DNA from: Elysia chlorotica
Taxonomy: Eukaryota; Mollusca; Gastropoda; Plakobranchidae
DNA: 64,000 bases
Assembly (NCBI GenBank): GCA_003991915.1
Contig: RQTK01000166.1
Coordinates: 181,797 to 245,796, forward strand
Direction: 5' to 3'
Below the pieces are notes generated by a model. That model did no database searches and was not told the DNA's origin. It worked only from the letters and a program-made list of their open reading frames with translations. Made by a program: the position numbers and the translations under genes. Every line of letters starts with the position of its first letter. Within the stretch, counting starts at the first letter, position 1. Shown piece after piece: positions 12,770-26,174 of this stretch.

Positions 12770-13366
12770 TACAGAACTTTCTTTAACCAACAAATTTATC
12801 CAGAGGTTCACGAGCACTGTAGGTAAATATGAGAGAAAGAGCAAGAGTGACAGAGAGTGAGAGGGAATGGGCCAGAGCGAGAAAGAAAGTGAGGTAGGAG
12901 AAAGAGAACTTTCCTTAACTAACAAAATAATGTATCCAGAGATCTGCGAGCACTGTATCATACTTTTTGAGGATTAGGAAACATTGTCAAATTTAAACAT
13001 CTCTCGATTTTTCTTTTGCCATTTTTTTGTATTTCGAAGACACGAAAAAGGGGCCATATGCTCGAAATGGGGACCAAGCGAAGACCCCCAAACCCTTTCC
13101 CCGACATCAGCCTTAGGTCCAGACCCCCCGCCCCCCTTCATCCATCCCCTTTACGCACTGAGACGTGTATGTTACAAGGAGGGAGCAAGATAAAAAGAGA
13201 TAGATATATAGATAGAGACATAGATAGGTAAATATGAGAGAAAGAGCAAGAGTGACAGAGAGTGAGAGGGAATGGGCCAGAGCGAGAAAGAAAGTGAGGT
13301 AGGAGAAAGAGAACTTTCCTTAACTAACAAAATAATGTATCCAGTGATCTGCGAGCACTGTATCCT
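12770..13366. repeat. Duplicated purine-rich block, about 135 bp
   Basis: The segment 12825-12960 (from AGGTAAATATGAGAGAAAGA through TATCCAGAGATCTGCGAGCA) is repeated almost identically at 13229-13364, about 405 bp away. A third partial copy of its right end (AGAACTTTCTTTAACCAAC to GAGCACTGTA) lies at 12774-12822, so the left pair is tandem. Near identity suggests a recent duplication. Confidence 0.88.
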
Positions 13367-13397
<31 letters not shown>

Positions 13398-13430
13398 CAG
13401 AGAGAAAGAGAGAGAGAGAGACATGCAGAC
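13367..13430. repeat. (GA)n-rich purine tract
   Basis: AGAGAGAG with ACAG interruptions, directly after the duplicated block. Confidence 0.85.
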
Positions 13431-14154
13431 AGACAGGTAGACAGAGAGGTACACAGCCAGAAAGAGAGAGCATTGTGGAACATGCAACGGTCAACAAGTC
13501 CGTCATTATTAAATATTATTATGAGATAACGAAAACACATCACAAAATATATTTGTTTTGTATTTCAAGAAATAAAAAGGTTAATTTGTAACCAAACATA
13601 TGGCATTGATATGTATGTTTTGTGATGTACATGGAGATATGATTTTAATGTGTCAAAAATGATTTAAATGAACACAAAACATATATATTTAAATATTCTT
13701 TGTACATGCACCTTTTACTGAAATGCAGAAATCTGTTAATGTTATCTGGAAACGGTAAAACATAAAAAGTATGATAACCAGCTATGTACATTACTGATGC
13801 TTTATTTCCCCAAAGATTTAGCTTGTGCCTGCGGCTAAAATTTCGTAACCCTCTTTATGTGATAGATCCCTTCCTTTCTTCCCTCTTATTATCCTTCTCT
13901 CTTTTGCTTTTGGACATGTCTATTTCTGAGCCTCTCTTTATATCTCCGTATAACTCTTTGATCTTCACTCTGTCATGAAAGTGATCGTATTTTTAATTTC
14001 AATACATATTCCAATTATTTCTACCTTGCATTATTCTTCATACCTAATCCTTACCCCACTTTGATTCGATCTTCTCCTTCTCTCTCTATCTTTTTGTTCT
14101 CTTACCCTCCTCTAAATTACACCAACCTTTAATATTATTCTCTCTCTCTCTCTA

Positions 14155-14191
<37 letters not shown>

Positions 14192-15378
14192 TTCTCTTCG
14201 TGTACCTCTTTTTTTCTACACCAGACTCTCTCTATATCTGTTTATAAAACATTCTCCCAGTATGTCGTGTTACCCCAATTCCCATTTCTTCCCCTCTACC
14301 TCTTTGTGTCTCTTTAAATCTTTCCTCCTATCTATGTGTCTGTCTCTGTATGTCCCTTTCTTAGTCTGAGTCTCTCTGTTTAAACCGCCCCCTTTATCGC
14401 CTCAATGGTTTACGTGACGTTGTATTAAACATTCGTCGGGCAAATCTTTCGCAGTCCTTATCTCTTGGAGTTTGCTGATTGGCCTAATATTGGATTGCGC
14501 TCGAATTCACACATCTACGTGAAAACTTGTAATACGACACAATGACTACTACTTCTAAACACAAACACACACATCGCCTACACACAACACAGGAACTCTA
14601 TTCTTCCATCCACACACAAAACGGTATCTTTCTTCCTGAAAAAAAAAACAACAAAAAAACTCACATACACCCACACCTAAATGTAATTCTACTCCTACAA
14701 CCGCTCAGAAAAAAACAGTTTTGATTATTCACATACCAAACGCATAAAAACAGTTACTTACTCACACACCCACACAAATAGTATCACTACACATAGTTTT
14801 TTCTTCACTGACCACAGGGGGCAAAGTCTCCTATGCTTTCATTGACCTCCTCAGAAACCCAATCTTTGTTGTTCTCGCTCCGTCTTGACCCTCTTTTAAA
14901 CACACCATAGAACGATCATTCCATCTCATATTCTGGGCTATTCTCCGACTCTTTCCTCCTTTTCCTTCTTGATGACACTGGGAGAGACGACAATTGCGGC
15001 CGTGTATTAAGTAAAGCTTGGTGTTTACCCTACGTCTGAGGCAACCCCCGTAGCCCCGTCGGTTAGTGCTATAGGCTGGCGAAGTGGATGTCCGCAGTTA
15101 TTAGAATATAAACTAATGACCCCGTCTCCGTAGAGCGTTTCGAGGAATTCTAGAAAAACAAGATTGTTTTTTTTTTTCAAACTTAGATCTAGAGTTGATC
15201 AGAATTTAGACTAGATTTACGTAGGCGTCGAGTGTCCAAGACATAGAGAAGGTGTAAACCAGGAGACATAGAGAAGATCTAAACCAGTTTTAGCGTGGCT
15301 TTATGGACCTCAATAGGCTTGAAGGAAAACCACCCATCATGTATCAATATGACCACAGACCAATAGTAATCTATAACT
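13431..15378. other. Unannotated non-coding stretch with CT-rich patches
   Basis: AT-rich unique sequence to about 13800, then pyrimidine-rich sequence with (CT)n at 14138-14190, and CA-rich sequence at 14550-14790. A possible degraded tRNA-like patch (TAGCCCCGTCGGTTAGTGC) lies near 15050. No gene is recognised. Confidence 0.4.
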
Positions 15379-15497
<119 letters not shown>

Positions 15498-16604
15498 CAT
15501 CATCATTTATCATTATCATCATCGTGTCCGAGTACTTTCTTCTCATTCACATCGCAAGAGGTTCAGGAGGATACGTGTTATAATAATTATTATATTTAAA
15601 AATAATTTCCATTTTTTCAATAAGGATGGCTTTAAAACTCATTTGGTGGTGCTTTAAGTAGACAAGCAGGTGATTTGCGGTTCGGATCTCGGCTGAACAT
15701 TTCTATTGTTCGAGAAATCCAGGAGACGTAAAACTAATCAGAGGCTACATGTCTTCTCAATCAATGTTTAAGACTATCTGTAATTATAGCAGGATAAGGA
15801 CTAAATATACGTCACCTTTTGATAGGCAATCGGAGACCCAAAAGGAGCATTAATAAAGAAGAAAAAAAAAACGCGCCTATGATTTACTTCGTAATTGCCG
15901 AGGCTTCGTTAAGTCCGATGTTGTCATAAGCGAGTTTAGCTGTATTGTATTAGGTGTTGAGCAATGTCTCGACCTAGCGATGAGTGACAAGCAATCTGAA
16001 GATGTCCTGGACTCCAACCAGCCAATCATCATATATGATGGTATTTTGTTCGCCTGAATGTTTTCCTTGTCGTGGAACTGTGGCAACTTTGATTGATGAA
16101 AGAACAGTACAGCAAATATTGATCTCAGATACTATTATTAGTGAACGAGAAAAACACAACCTCCAAAATAAAAACTTCTCGATGGATAAAAGATAGTGGT
16201 AGAATATCACTACGATTAAAACTACGCATTTACAGTTCTAAAATCATTCCATCACTAGCATTAGCAAAAGAAAGCGAAAATCCAGGAACTGTGCAAGAAA
16301 AGCCGCTAATATTTCTAACTTACTCATGCGACTTATATACCAAATGCTATTGCACTATACTTACGTTTTAATTATTTCGTCAAGTAACCTCTGAAAAACG
16401 TTACGTCCACTAAGTTTCCCAAAAAGTTGTATACGAAAGTTGGGTATGTGGGAACTGCTGGTATTTGAACCTCGAAACTCCTGTTTTCCAATAAAGAGCA
16501 CGGCTTAGTGAGTTTATCGGCGCGCAAGTTCCTTCAGTGTCATGAATCCTATTTTCACCACCAAAGCTCAAACTGACACATCACGGCCCATATATTGCCT
16601 TCAT
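15498..16604. other. Unannotated stretch with tRNA-like remnants
   Basis: Around 15640-15700 (GGTTCGGATCTC, plus) and 16450-16510 (GTATTTGAACCTCG, which reads as a B box on the minus strand) there are tRNA-derived SINE heads without confident bodies. Open frames at 15974-16371 overlap on both strands and show no family. Confidence 0.4.
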
Positions 16605-16800
16605 TATTTATTTGGGTGCGCGGGTAACTCAATTAGGACTGGCGAGCAGGCCCTGTGTGTCGGCGGTTTGAATCCAATCTAGCGCCCCTTGCTCCGTACA
16701 TGTTTCTTTGTGAAATTTAAGCGACGCAAATCTTAGCAGGTCGGACTCTAACCATCTCCGTAGTCTGAAGAAAGATCATATAGCGCTCACAACCCCAGCA
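16605..16800 (+). mobile_element. tRNA-derived SINE fragment
   Basis: TAACTCAATTAGGACTGGCG resembles a Pol III A box and GGCGGTTTGAATCC a B box, about 35 bp apart as in tRNA-derived promoters. The downstream body differs from the 9296-9550 family, so this may be a second SINE family. A further antisense head-like segment lies near 16850-16905. Confidence 0.5.
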
Positions 16801-19019
16801 CAGTCACATTGTAATGACTCATACCAAATAGGTACAGAACGAGGTGACTCGAATTTCAACCTTGATCTTCCAGCATCAGAGGCCAACTCTTTACCACAGA
16901 TTCGCCATACTCCCCACGTCAATTTATGTCAGTTTTACGCTGAACTGACTTATTGTCCTTCAATGTCCAGTCTAAATAACTTTCCAAAGTGATGTCCAAG
17001 CTTTCAGACCTGAACCATGTGAATGTGAGATAGAGGGATGACGTGCGATGGATGGTGCTCCTACAGCCGATGTAGGGCGATAAAGCCACATGAAGCCTGG
17101 TTTAGACTCCCTCTCTGCTGCTATCTCGACAGGCCGAGAATTGGCGAGTCCCACGTAGGTCTAGGCTATATCATGATCAAATCTAGGGGTGGTATGAGCA
17201 ACATGGGCGTAGCCTTAGGCGTCGCACTATCGTATTTAAATAAATAGTAAATTTGGCGTCTAGATCTACTTCCTAATTGTACCTACCAACCTAAATCCCA
17301 ATTTTAGTTTTCTAGGCTATTTCCACGGGAAGCCGTGGACAGATTTCGTAAACACGCGCCGACCAGAATTCGTGTTTCCATAAATAAATCTAGAGATTGT
17401 CTCCTCCCTCTCTCTATCTGCGCTAAAATAATTGAAAAATACCGATTGCAATTTATACAAATATTCAGCAGTATGAAGATGCATGTAATTTCAAAATTAA
17501 TTAAATGAATTAGCTGTAAATAGCAAAAATATGTAATGTTTTTTTAAACATTTTATAGTAAATTATTATCTCCCATATAGATGTTGTGTACGTTTGCGGC
17601 ACTTTTATTAGTGTATCCATCCAGACATTTAGTTATAATTATTACAATGTAGGCAATAAAGTTCGAACCAAAGACTTTGCATTAGTGAGCCGTTTGACGA
17701 GTTTAGGCTCCCCTGACATTGATACGGGGCCGCTTGCGTAACGCGTGCTCACTCTGTTTCTATATTTAAATATAGGCGATAGGAAAATCAGCAGACCCTG
17801 TTTTTACTAGTTTGTTTCGAAGGAACCAAGCGCCTTGGTTATTTCGACCCACATATGAAAAATATTCATCGTGAATAACTAACTATTCCACACTTCAAGA
17901 TTGAGCTGCCATCAACGGTAACTTAATTTTAAAATCGCATGTTTTTTTGTTTCGTTTTTTGAAGAATTTTATTTCAAAACAACAATCTTCAAACAAGATT
18001 AGAATCAAGCCAATGTTGTATGCATCAAATTAACTTGTTTCCACAAGGGATTTACTTCAAGTGTTGAATTCTTTAGAGGTGTGGAGTAAGCTTAAGTGTG
18101 GAATTGTTTATCCTAAATTGTGAAGATTGGCGTTCATACAGACCTCAGAAACCCATACATCAGAGAAACACTCAACTTCTCGGTTTGTATTAAACATATT
18201 AATCCTTGCGGCGCAGGTTTATTTGTGTCTTCTGTGTATATTCCATTGTACACTTTATCGAAGCTTACAAAGCATTTAAGATGCAGGTTTGATTCAGGCT
18301 TAAATCATCTGTTTGGGATTTCTTTGTGGAAAAAATGAAGATTTTCGTTATTCCTATATCCTCGCAACGCACTTACAACGCATTGTTTTTGATTGAAAAA
18401 CAAATAAATAAATATAAGTGGAAGATTAAGATTGATGGAAATACGAGCTATCATAGCGATCATATCAAGGAGTGTTGTTTATATTTAAATTTTAGTCATA
18501 AAACACGGAAACTTTACTTATTTTCTTGAGTACAATTTTCTTAATGTGTATTTGATTGGCACCGGCTGGTTGAATTTCCCATAATGTATCTTGATCTTCC
18601 TCATGTTTTTCTTGAACTAATTTACGTCCTTTTCTCTCCAAATATTTCATTCTTTGAGATGAGATTTTTAACCCTAGCCAAAGAGCCCTTCAATTTATTA
18701 ACCAAATAACTATCATTTTGATCAATATATAACTCAAAACCAGAGAAGTAAAAATTCAGAGGTGGGGAAAACCCAAGCCATTTAAATCGTTCCAGTTTAC
18801 CCTGGCGGGATTATAATGGTTTTAAGTTCAGGGTGTTCTTAAACCGCTATTTTCGGTTCTAGTATAGTACAACCTCTTGTTGTGCTGTATTTTTTTTTAA
18901 TGTAAAACGATGTCGTTGTTTTTTTTTAGGTTTTTACAAATTTTACCTTAGTTGAAAGAACTTTTATTGACCAATCTGCTAGGCCTACAATTTGGCTACA
19001 CTTTGTGTACATTTGAAGG
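16801..19019. other. Unannotated non-coding stretch
   Basis: No coding region is recognised. Open frames at 16972-17247 overlap on opposite strands, and those at 18120-18529 are AT-rich. I see nothing supportable. Confidence 0.35.
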
Positions 19020-19262
19020 CCTGCACCTAGATAGCTGGTGAGGTTGGCAACGCTGGACCCAACATTTTCTGAGTTTGGGTTTGTTGCTTAGCGTTCGTTG
19101 TAGGATACATTGTGGACGGATAGAAGACTAACGTCTGACAATTTTACGTGTTGCCACACAGAGACAGTGCGGGGATGTCATGACTCCAGTCTCAGTCGAT
19201 CAAATTACAGTAACATCAACCCGCTCAGTACTGAGTAGGGGACGAAATTGCTGAAATATACT
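19020..19262 (-). mobile_element. tRNA-derived SINE, head truncated
   Basis: It carries the shared body words GACTAACGTCTGACAATTTT, TGCCACACAG, GCGGGGATGTCATGACTCC and CAGTCTCAGTCG in the order seen at 27205-27475. The tRNA-like head expected at the right end is not visible. Confidence 0.6.
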
Positions 19263-20925
19263 TCATAAAAGACAACGTGTCTTTATTAATAAACCTATAA
19301 CCTTTTTTTTTTATCTTAGTACCGATTTTTACAAGTATAGACTTTATAAAATATTGCTTACACAAAGTCGTCTCAGATTGATATATTTAAAAAAATAATA
19401 AAAATAAGTATCTAGGGACAATGTATGTATCAATGCTGCATTTTGTTGACATTTAACGCTTTACAATATAGAAGTTTAGTGTATTTCCCGTCCTATGGAA
19501 AAGCTAAGACAGATAGATGATGTTGGAGGATGTTAAAAACACGTACACACAAAAAACGATACACATTTTACACATAGATGTTAATGCCAAGATTTACGTA
19601 CATAATCTAAAGTTGGCTTTAAAACTGAGCGTATAAGATTTCCCGAATACGAAAAAAAAATAACCTGACATTTTAATATTGACTTAAAACTTGGAGAGTT
19701 GTGTACACTGTTCTATGTGATTTTTTCCTGTTTATGTTTGTATTATAATCAAAGCAAAAAACATTTCCTTGTTTATACGTACTGAATCTTCTTGAAACGA
19801 GGAAGTGCCATTGTGTGTTCTACAGTTTTCTTCTTCTTAAAGCTGAGTAATTTTAGAGAAGTACTAACAAAACAACAGACTTTTGGTGGAGCCCAGCGAC
19901 GAGACATGAGATTGAGCCAATGCCATAAAAAATCATTTACATACAATTTCAATTATGAGCTGGTAATTAGTACCGAATATCCAGAGAACAAAATCAATCA
20001 TACACCCTATAACTCGTAGTGATTTTGAACTAGAGCGATTTTGTGCTTTGAATAATACATAAGATTGAAAATCAATTTACGAATGCATCAAAACCAAATA
20101 ATAATCATACACTTTAAACAACGATACAGGGTTTTCAGATTTTGAATATTACGTTAAATAACAAAAAATGCCATAAATTATCTACATAACAGTTTCGAAC
20201 TTAAGGTACTTATTGGGAAAAATATCTTCCTGTAAGGAGTAATTTTATTTCTGTGTCCAGAAAAGACTTCGTGCACAAGGCGCATTGATCTCAAGTAAAT
20301 ATCCGTGGGGTTGATAGATCACAGGATCTCGGGGCGGGCCAGTAGAAAGGAGGGAATGGGGGTTCGGTTTTAAAGATGGAAGGGACTCATAACAAGGCTT
20401 TTCATTGAAATATAAAAAAACACAGTCGTCTTATTGGCTAAAGGCTTTTCATTGAATATTAAAAAAACACAGTCGTCTTATTGGCTTCACAGACCCCAGG
20501 GTAGGCAGACAAAATTTAGAGGTGGGGAGGGCGGGAGGAGTGACACCCAAAAAAGGGAAGCGAAAGTGGGGTATCATAAAAAAGGAAATGTTGTGGACGA
20601 GAAAGAGAAAGGGAAAAACATTTACAAAAATATCAACAGCTCAGGTTATTATCTTACTCTCCACTATACAGTTTCATTGCGTAGCATTGATCTTAAACAT
20701 TAAGTTTTTAAGTCTACTTTTTCAACGTCGAAACTAATTTTTTTATTATACCAAATTTCCTTTATTATCTTTCTATGAATTTTCTTTACTATTTCTTTTC
20801 CAATTTTCTTTCTCTTTATTTGGTATAATAGTTTGTCAGGTATGTCCCTTATTATATCATTTAAGTTTAATTCAAGATTTTGCTAATTTTTTTTAATACT
20901 TGTATAAAATATCTTTCCTTCCTAT

Positions 20926-20927
<2 letters not shown>
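19263..20927. other. Unannotated AT-rich non-coding stretch
   Basis: A 37-bp segment containing GGCTTTTCATTGAA and ACACAGTCGTCTTATTGGCT occurs twice in tandem near 20396-20485. Nothing else is supportable. Confidence 0.4.

Positions 20928-21006
<79 letters not shown>
20928..21006. repeat. (TATC)n microsatellite, about 19 units
   Basis: Pure TATC units, followed by CT-rich sequence. Confidence 0.97.
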
Positions 21007-21007
<1 letters not shown>

Positions 21008-21365
21008 CTTACTCTCTCCCTCTGTCTAGTTCTTCTTTGTCCTTTTTAAAAAATTCACTATTGCCTAAAGTGTCCTCCACCATTACACCTTTCAAACTTT
21101 CATATTAGTAATTGTTCTGTTCTCTCTGTCAATTTCTCTCACACTCTTTCCTGATCTGTTTGTGACCTCCTCACATACATTTTTTTTCATCTCCTCCTCT
21201 TCCGTTTTAAAGTCTTCTTGTTTTTTTTTACCATGATTTATGTTTTAAAGTTTTCTTTCTAACTACAAGTTAGTTTGTTAAAGCAACGGTCTATTAAAAA
21301 GCCATGATCACTCGAGTCCGAGGGTGGGTTTCCTGCCTTGATTGAAGGCATCTCCCTCTAAGTTC

Positions 21366-21400
21366 TCTCTCTCTCTCTCACTTTCTCTCTCTATGTCTCT

Positions 21401-21457
<57 letters not shown>

Positions 21458-21459
21458 CC
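21366..21459. repeat. (CT)n tract abutting an assembly gap
   Basis: CT units with two short interruptions run directly into the N run. Confidence 0.95.
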
Positions 21460-21779
21460 NNNNNNNNNNNNNNNNNNNNNNNNNNNNNNNNNNNNNNNNN
21501 NNNNNNNNNNNNNNNNNNNNNNNNNNNNNNNNNNNNNNNNNNNNNNNNNNNNNNNNNNNNNNNNNNNNNNNNNNNNNNNNNNNNNNNNNNNNNNNNNNNN
21601 NNNNNNNNNNNNNNNNNNNNNNNNNNNNNNNNNNNNNNNNNNNNNNNNNNNNNNNNNNNNNNNNNNNNNNNNNNNNNNNNNNNNNNNNNNNNNNNNNNNN
21701 NNNNNNNNNNNNNNNNNNNNNNNNNNNNNNNNNNNNNNNNNNNNNNNNNNNNNNNNNNNNNNNNNNNNNNNNNNNNNNN
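21460..21779. other. Assembly gap, 320 N
   Basis: A run of N. The left flank is (CT)n and the right flank is (AG)n, so the missing DNA contains a strand switch between pyrimidine and purine runs. Open frames spanning it are meaningless. Confidence 1.
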
Positions 21780-21798
21780 AGAGAGAGAGAGAGAGAGA
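21780..21798. repeat. (AG)n tract abutting the assembly gap
   Basis: About nine AG units start at the first sequenced base after the gap. Confidence 0.9.
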
Positions 21799-23180
21799 AA
21801 TAGGAACAATCAAATAGAAAATTCTATATATATATAGGCATGCTCTCGCAGAAACAATAAAATAATTCACGGTCTACAACACGAAAAAAAACAAACTACG
21901 GACATGAAACATAGGAAGACTGTGAGCATTTAATTATCAAAACTCTAAAATGACTAACTGGCGATTGAGGATACCAAGATTGACCGTGCTCACCGTCTGC
22001 ACACAGCGAGAAAACTATGTCCGATAATCGTACGCTTCTCAAACTACAAAGATCGTGAGGCAGTAACGTTGTTAAATTAAGAAAGACGTGAGAGACGCAG
22101 AGATCTCTATTCGAGAGGACGTTACCCCCATTATCCCCAAACTAGGAAAAGACTAAACCCTTTTCGGTCGCGCCTAGGAGGCGAAGGGAAGGGGGTGACC
22201 CTTGTATAATATGACCATTTAATTGTTAATGGCGAAAGATACAACTTTGACCGGGTAAAAAAGACACCACTCCACCCAACCTTTGGTCTCTGCCAGCTAG
22301 GGCGAGCAGCGCTTGCCTCCCCTGACCAATCTGGCCAGCACATAGGGGACCGGCCGCCCACCAGCTCCCAGCGCGTCTCGTACACCCGCCATGCAAAGGG
22401 CACGATCGGGAAAACTATGAACTGAATTCTTTTTATTGTGAAAACCAACAACAAAAACATTTCAAAATTCTTTTCTTGAACATTCTAGGGCTACAATCTA
22501 AATTATAATTGTATTATAGTGCATTTATTAACGTAACTAGTATAGCATTGTGGCCTTTAACGAAATCAATTCATGCACGGAAGATCTCATTAAGAAATAT
22601 TTTATTCAGGTTTGGAAACTATGATGCTCTTCGCAAAAAATGTAATGAGTGGCAGTAATTGTTAGGAAACGGATTGCTAATTTTTTTAATTGAGTGTGTG
22701 CGGAAGAAGAAGAATGTATGCTCTTGTTAGTTAGCAATGAACTATTTAACTCACAATTATTGATGTTTGCTGTTGTGTATATACCACTTGGTTACCGGCA
22801 TTGGGTTTCAACAGTGGGAGATATAGAAATATAGGGAGAGAGACAATGAGGGAGGAAGAGAGAAAGGGGCAAAAAAGCATCATAAGGTATACTGTATTGA
22901 ATAGAAAGAGCGATAGGAAAAGAGAAAGAATGAGCGAGATAAAAACAAAAGAAAGAGTTGCAAGAGAGAGAGAGAGAGGGCAAAAGGATAGATAAAAGTC
23001 AATAAAATATCTTTGAGAATTCCAATGTTTTTAATGTTTTGCCCAGGGCACCTTTCAAGGCTGAAAAACAAGTTTTTTATGTTCTTTTTTCGCTCTCTCA
23101 TGGAAATTCAATGAAAATCCATGATTCTGCAAGTACTAATGAATTTTCGGCATTCTATTCTGCTAGGCAGCTGCAGTCTT
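21799..23180. other. Unannotated stretch with one GC-rich patch and a purine patch
   Basis: 22230-22400 is clearly more GC-rich than its surroundings and lies inside a minus-strand open frame (22131-22460, 109 codons), which I do not recognise and do not call a gene. 22810-22990 is GA-rich low-complexity sequence. Confidence 0.4.
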
Positions 23181-23589
23181 TCTGAAAGGCTGATGCCATT
23201 GTTGTTACTTGCTGAACGTTATTTTCCATGTTGTTGATTATGGTTTTGAAAGAATCAAAAGGAGCTGTCATAACATGGATGGTCTTAGTCTGATCTTGAA
23301 TGGGGGAATGGAGTTCATTTACTGTCAAGATCTTGCGAGGACTGGTTTAAATTTAGCCTGGTTTGTTTTGTTCGTGATGAAGAAATGCACCCGGATTACT
23401 AATGGCTAATCGCTGGTGAGACACTAGATTTTGTTCAGCCTAACAATATTAGAATCTACTTCTTTTGTAGATGGGTTTGAGTTGTGTGATTTTAGTTATG
23501 AAAGACATTCTGAGACAGAGGTTATCAAAGGTAGTTAGTAAAAAAAGGAGATTAACGCATTTGGGCTTCAATCAATAAGCTTTTATAAG

Positions 23590-24580
23590 CTTCATCGAAA
23601 TTTCATCCTTGTAGAACACCCGGGGATTGCCAAGGTCACATAACATGCATGCATCACAAACAAAGGGACATCGGTGGTAGATTATTTTTCTAATAAGCAA
23701 TAATCTTTCAAATATGGTTGATTTTATGGAAGTAATACCACGTCCAGAATTGGACCACTTCCCAATTAGTCTAACTTTGTTTATCCCTGATTCCACCATT
23801 GACCAACCCAGTGTACCCGAAGTAGGGGTAACTACTTTCAATAGGATTGCATGGAATAATAATAATAGCGCTGGATAATATCCACTCAATAGTTCTAGAA
23901 TTCCAAGTTTTAGAGCTGGTTACTCAATCACAGACAACATGTTTACACTTCAATTCATGATTCAGAAATATATATCGAAACCAAAGGGTACGTTTTATGT
24001 CTGTTTTATGGATTTCTATAAAGCTTTTGACTGGGTTGGTAGAGACAAACTATGGATCGTGTTGAGCAATCATGGTACATGCATTACGGGATCAATGTGG
24101 ATCATTTAAAAAGTATGTACTCTGGAAGTATCAACATGGGTTAAAATTAGAAGCACGAATGATCTCAATAGCAATGGCCTTACTGAGTTTTTCCTATGTA
24201 ATAATTGAGTGAAACAAGGATGTGTGGTAAGCCTGTTGCACTTGTGTATATTTGTTTCCCAACTGGATCACGAGCTGTCCCAATCAAATGTTTCTCCCAC
24301 GCATCTATTGGCTAACGATATTCATCACGAATTACGTCTGTTATATGCCGGCGATCTGTGCTTATTTGATGACAGCATTATAAGACTGCAGAGAAACTTA
24401 AATGTTTTAAAAGAGTTTTGCACCAAAGGGGGGATAAAAATCAGTTGGAACAAAAGTAAAGTAGTAGTTTTTTAGAAATGGTGGATATCTAAAACAAGAG
24501 GAGAAATGGTTTTGGAAGGACAAGAAGTTAGAAATAATAACACATTGCGGTTATTAAGGTTTATTATTCTCCTCTCGATT
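23590..24580 (+). mobile_element. Decayed non-LTR retrotransposon (LINE) ORF2 fragment
   Basis: Plus-strand frames give first the end of an apurinic-type endonuclease (SVVDYF at 23671, then LDHFPISL at about 23752). Reverse transcriptase follows: AGYSITDNMFTLQFMIQKY (about 23915), motif A FMDFYKAFDWVGRDKLW (about 24005), VKQGC, and LRLLYAGDLCLFDD at about 24340, where the usual YADD box reads YAGD. NVLKEFCTKGGIKISWNKSK and a YLG-like segment come next. Only about 60 residues separate the endonuclease and RT parts, so a linker block appears deleted. Several frame changes and stops split the frame (for example TAA after SNKQ at about 23701). The layout resembles jockey/CR1/L2-type elements, but the clade is not certain. 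It is inactive. Confidence 0.85.
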
Positions 24581-25011
24581 AAGCTTGGCAGAAACCTATG
24601 GAATTCACTTTATGTTCTTTTGTACTCATCTTAACGACGCAAGAAAATAATTACTCCCTCCTTTTAATATAAACATTTTTGACGGACATGTAAATGCTTA
24701 TGAGTATTTATTTTCCTACATATATCAAAACTTATACAGTGCTTACAAATATATAATGAATGCTTTTATGATTACCCTTTATTAGGTTTTAGTCCACGAT
24801 TACTTTTCTTGTACATTATGAAAACGCAATTTTCAATGTATGATTATTTCAGACATTGTGAACCAATTTTATAAACTATTTCATACATTCATTTACCCGT
24901 TTTGTAATATCAACTCTCATAAATTCTGTCAAATTAATTTCTTTTTGTCTGGAAGAACCTTTTTACTATTATGTTTGTAATTATGATGTATGAGCCATGT
25001 ATGGGTCTATT

Positions 25012-25014
<3 letters not shown>
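24581..25014. other. AT-rich sequence, possibly the 3' end of the LINE
   Basis: Unique AT-rich sequence follows the RT homology. No tail could be defined. Confidence 0.3.
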
Positions 25015-25096
<82 letters not shown>

Positions 25097-25098
25097 TT
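25015..25098. repeat. (CT)n microsatellite
   Basis: About 40 CT units. Overlapping long frames on both strands (S/L-rich and E/R-rich) are artefacts. Confidence 0.96.
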
Positions 25099-26174
25099 TC
25101 GTACTCTGGTAACTTTTCTGCACTGAATTCTCTCTGTATTTTCTCTATATATATCTTTCTCACTCCCTCCCATCTGTATCTATTTCTCTCCATCCATCTC
25201 CCTGTAAATCTACGTTCCTCCCACCCACTTTATATATTTATGTCGCCCCCTTCCCCTCTACCTCACTTTGTATGTGACTGTCTGTTTGTCTTTTTCTCCG
25301 TAGTCTGTCTACCGACCTTTCTGCACTGCGGACAAAATGGATCATTTTGTATCTTACATTTTGCTCGCTCTGTAAATAAACCTAAAGATCCTTTAACAAA
25401 AACGAGCCCGACAAGTGTTGTCGTTGTCGCTATGAGTCGAATAAAAGCTTTTCTGTCTGATCGTGAGTGTTGGTGGTTCTACATAGATAATTTTATCTTT
25501 GACGTCAACAGGACACAGCTGTGTCAACAGATTTGTTTTTCAAAAATATGTGTTCATGGACTAGAGACTACTTGAATAATGTTTTATGTTCATTTTCTTG
25601 GTTTGATTTAGTCTAAGGAAGTTTTACCTTCAAATCGCTCATTTTAAAAGACAAGAAAAACATCGTTTTCATAATTTGACGCATAGAAGCTTTTCTGAAT
25701 GATTGGAAAAAAACTAAAAGCATAAAAACCCACAATCTTCAAAGATATCAAAACACTTTTATTCCTCCTGCAGTGTTTTAAATATACCAAACCATATTTT
25801 TTGTTTCTATTGTTAATAGTTTATTATGTGGGGATTTGTTTATTCTCTATTTCTATTGTGCCACCTATCTTCTATACAAAACATTGGTACACTCTTTGTT
25901 CAAACCATTAACATTTTCTTAAAAACTACAAATTTAACAATTTAATCTTATATTATCTTATGCCAGTGGCATGGTTAAGTCAGAGATATCCAATAATTTA
26001 AAGTTATACTAAATTTGACCGCTCACCACGCCCACCCCCAACTACAAAAAAGAAGGAACAACAAAACAAAACAAAAGAAAACAAACAAAAACAAAACAAA
26101 ACAAAACAGCAACTTGGTCCCGCGACAAACGTCTTCTGTCCATTTTGCCTGCTGCCTCAATGGGCGACAAATAC
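25099..26174. other. Unannotated non-coding stretch
   Basis: CT-rich to about 25300, then AT-rich. 26047-26107 is an A-rich CAAAA/GAAAA patch. No gene is recognised. Confidence 0.4.

Noticed and set aside
16605-16700. Functional tRNA gene
   Set aside because: A- and B-box-like words are present but no cloverleaf with paired acceptor stem can be drawn. A SINE head fits better.
22131-22460. Minus-strand open frame of 109 codons over a GC-rich patch
   Set aside because: No motif, splice context or family was recognised. GC content alone is not enough to call a gene.
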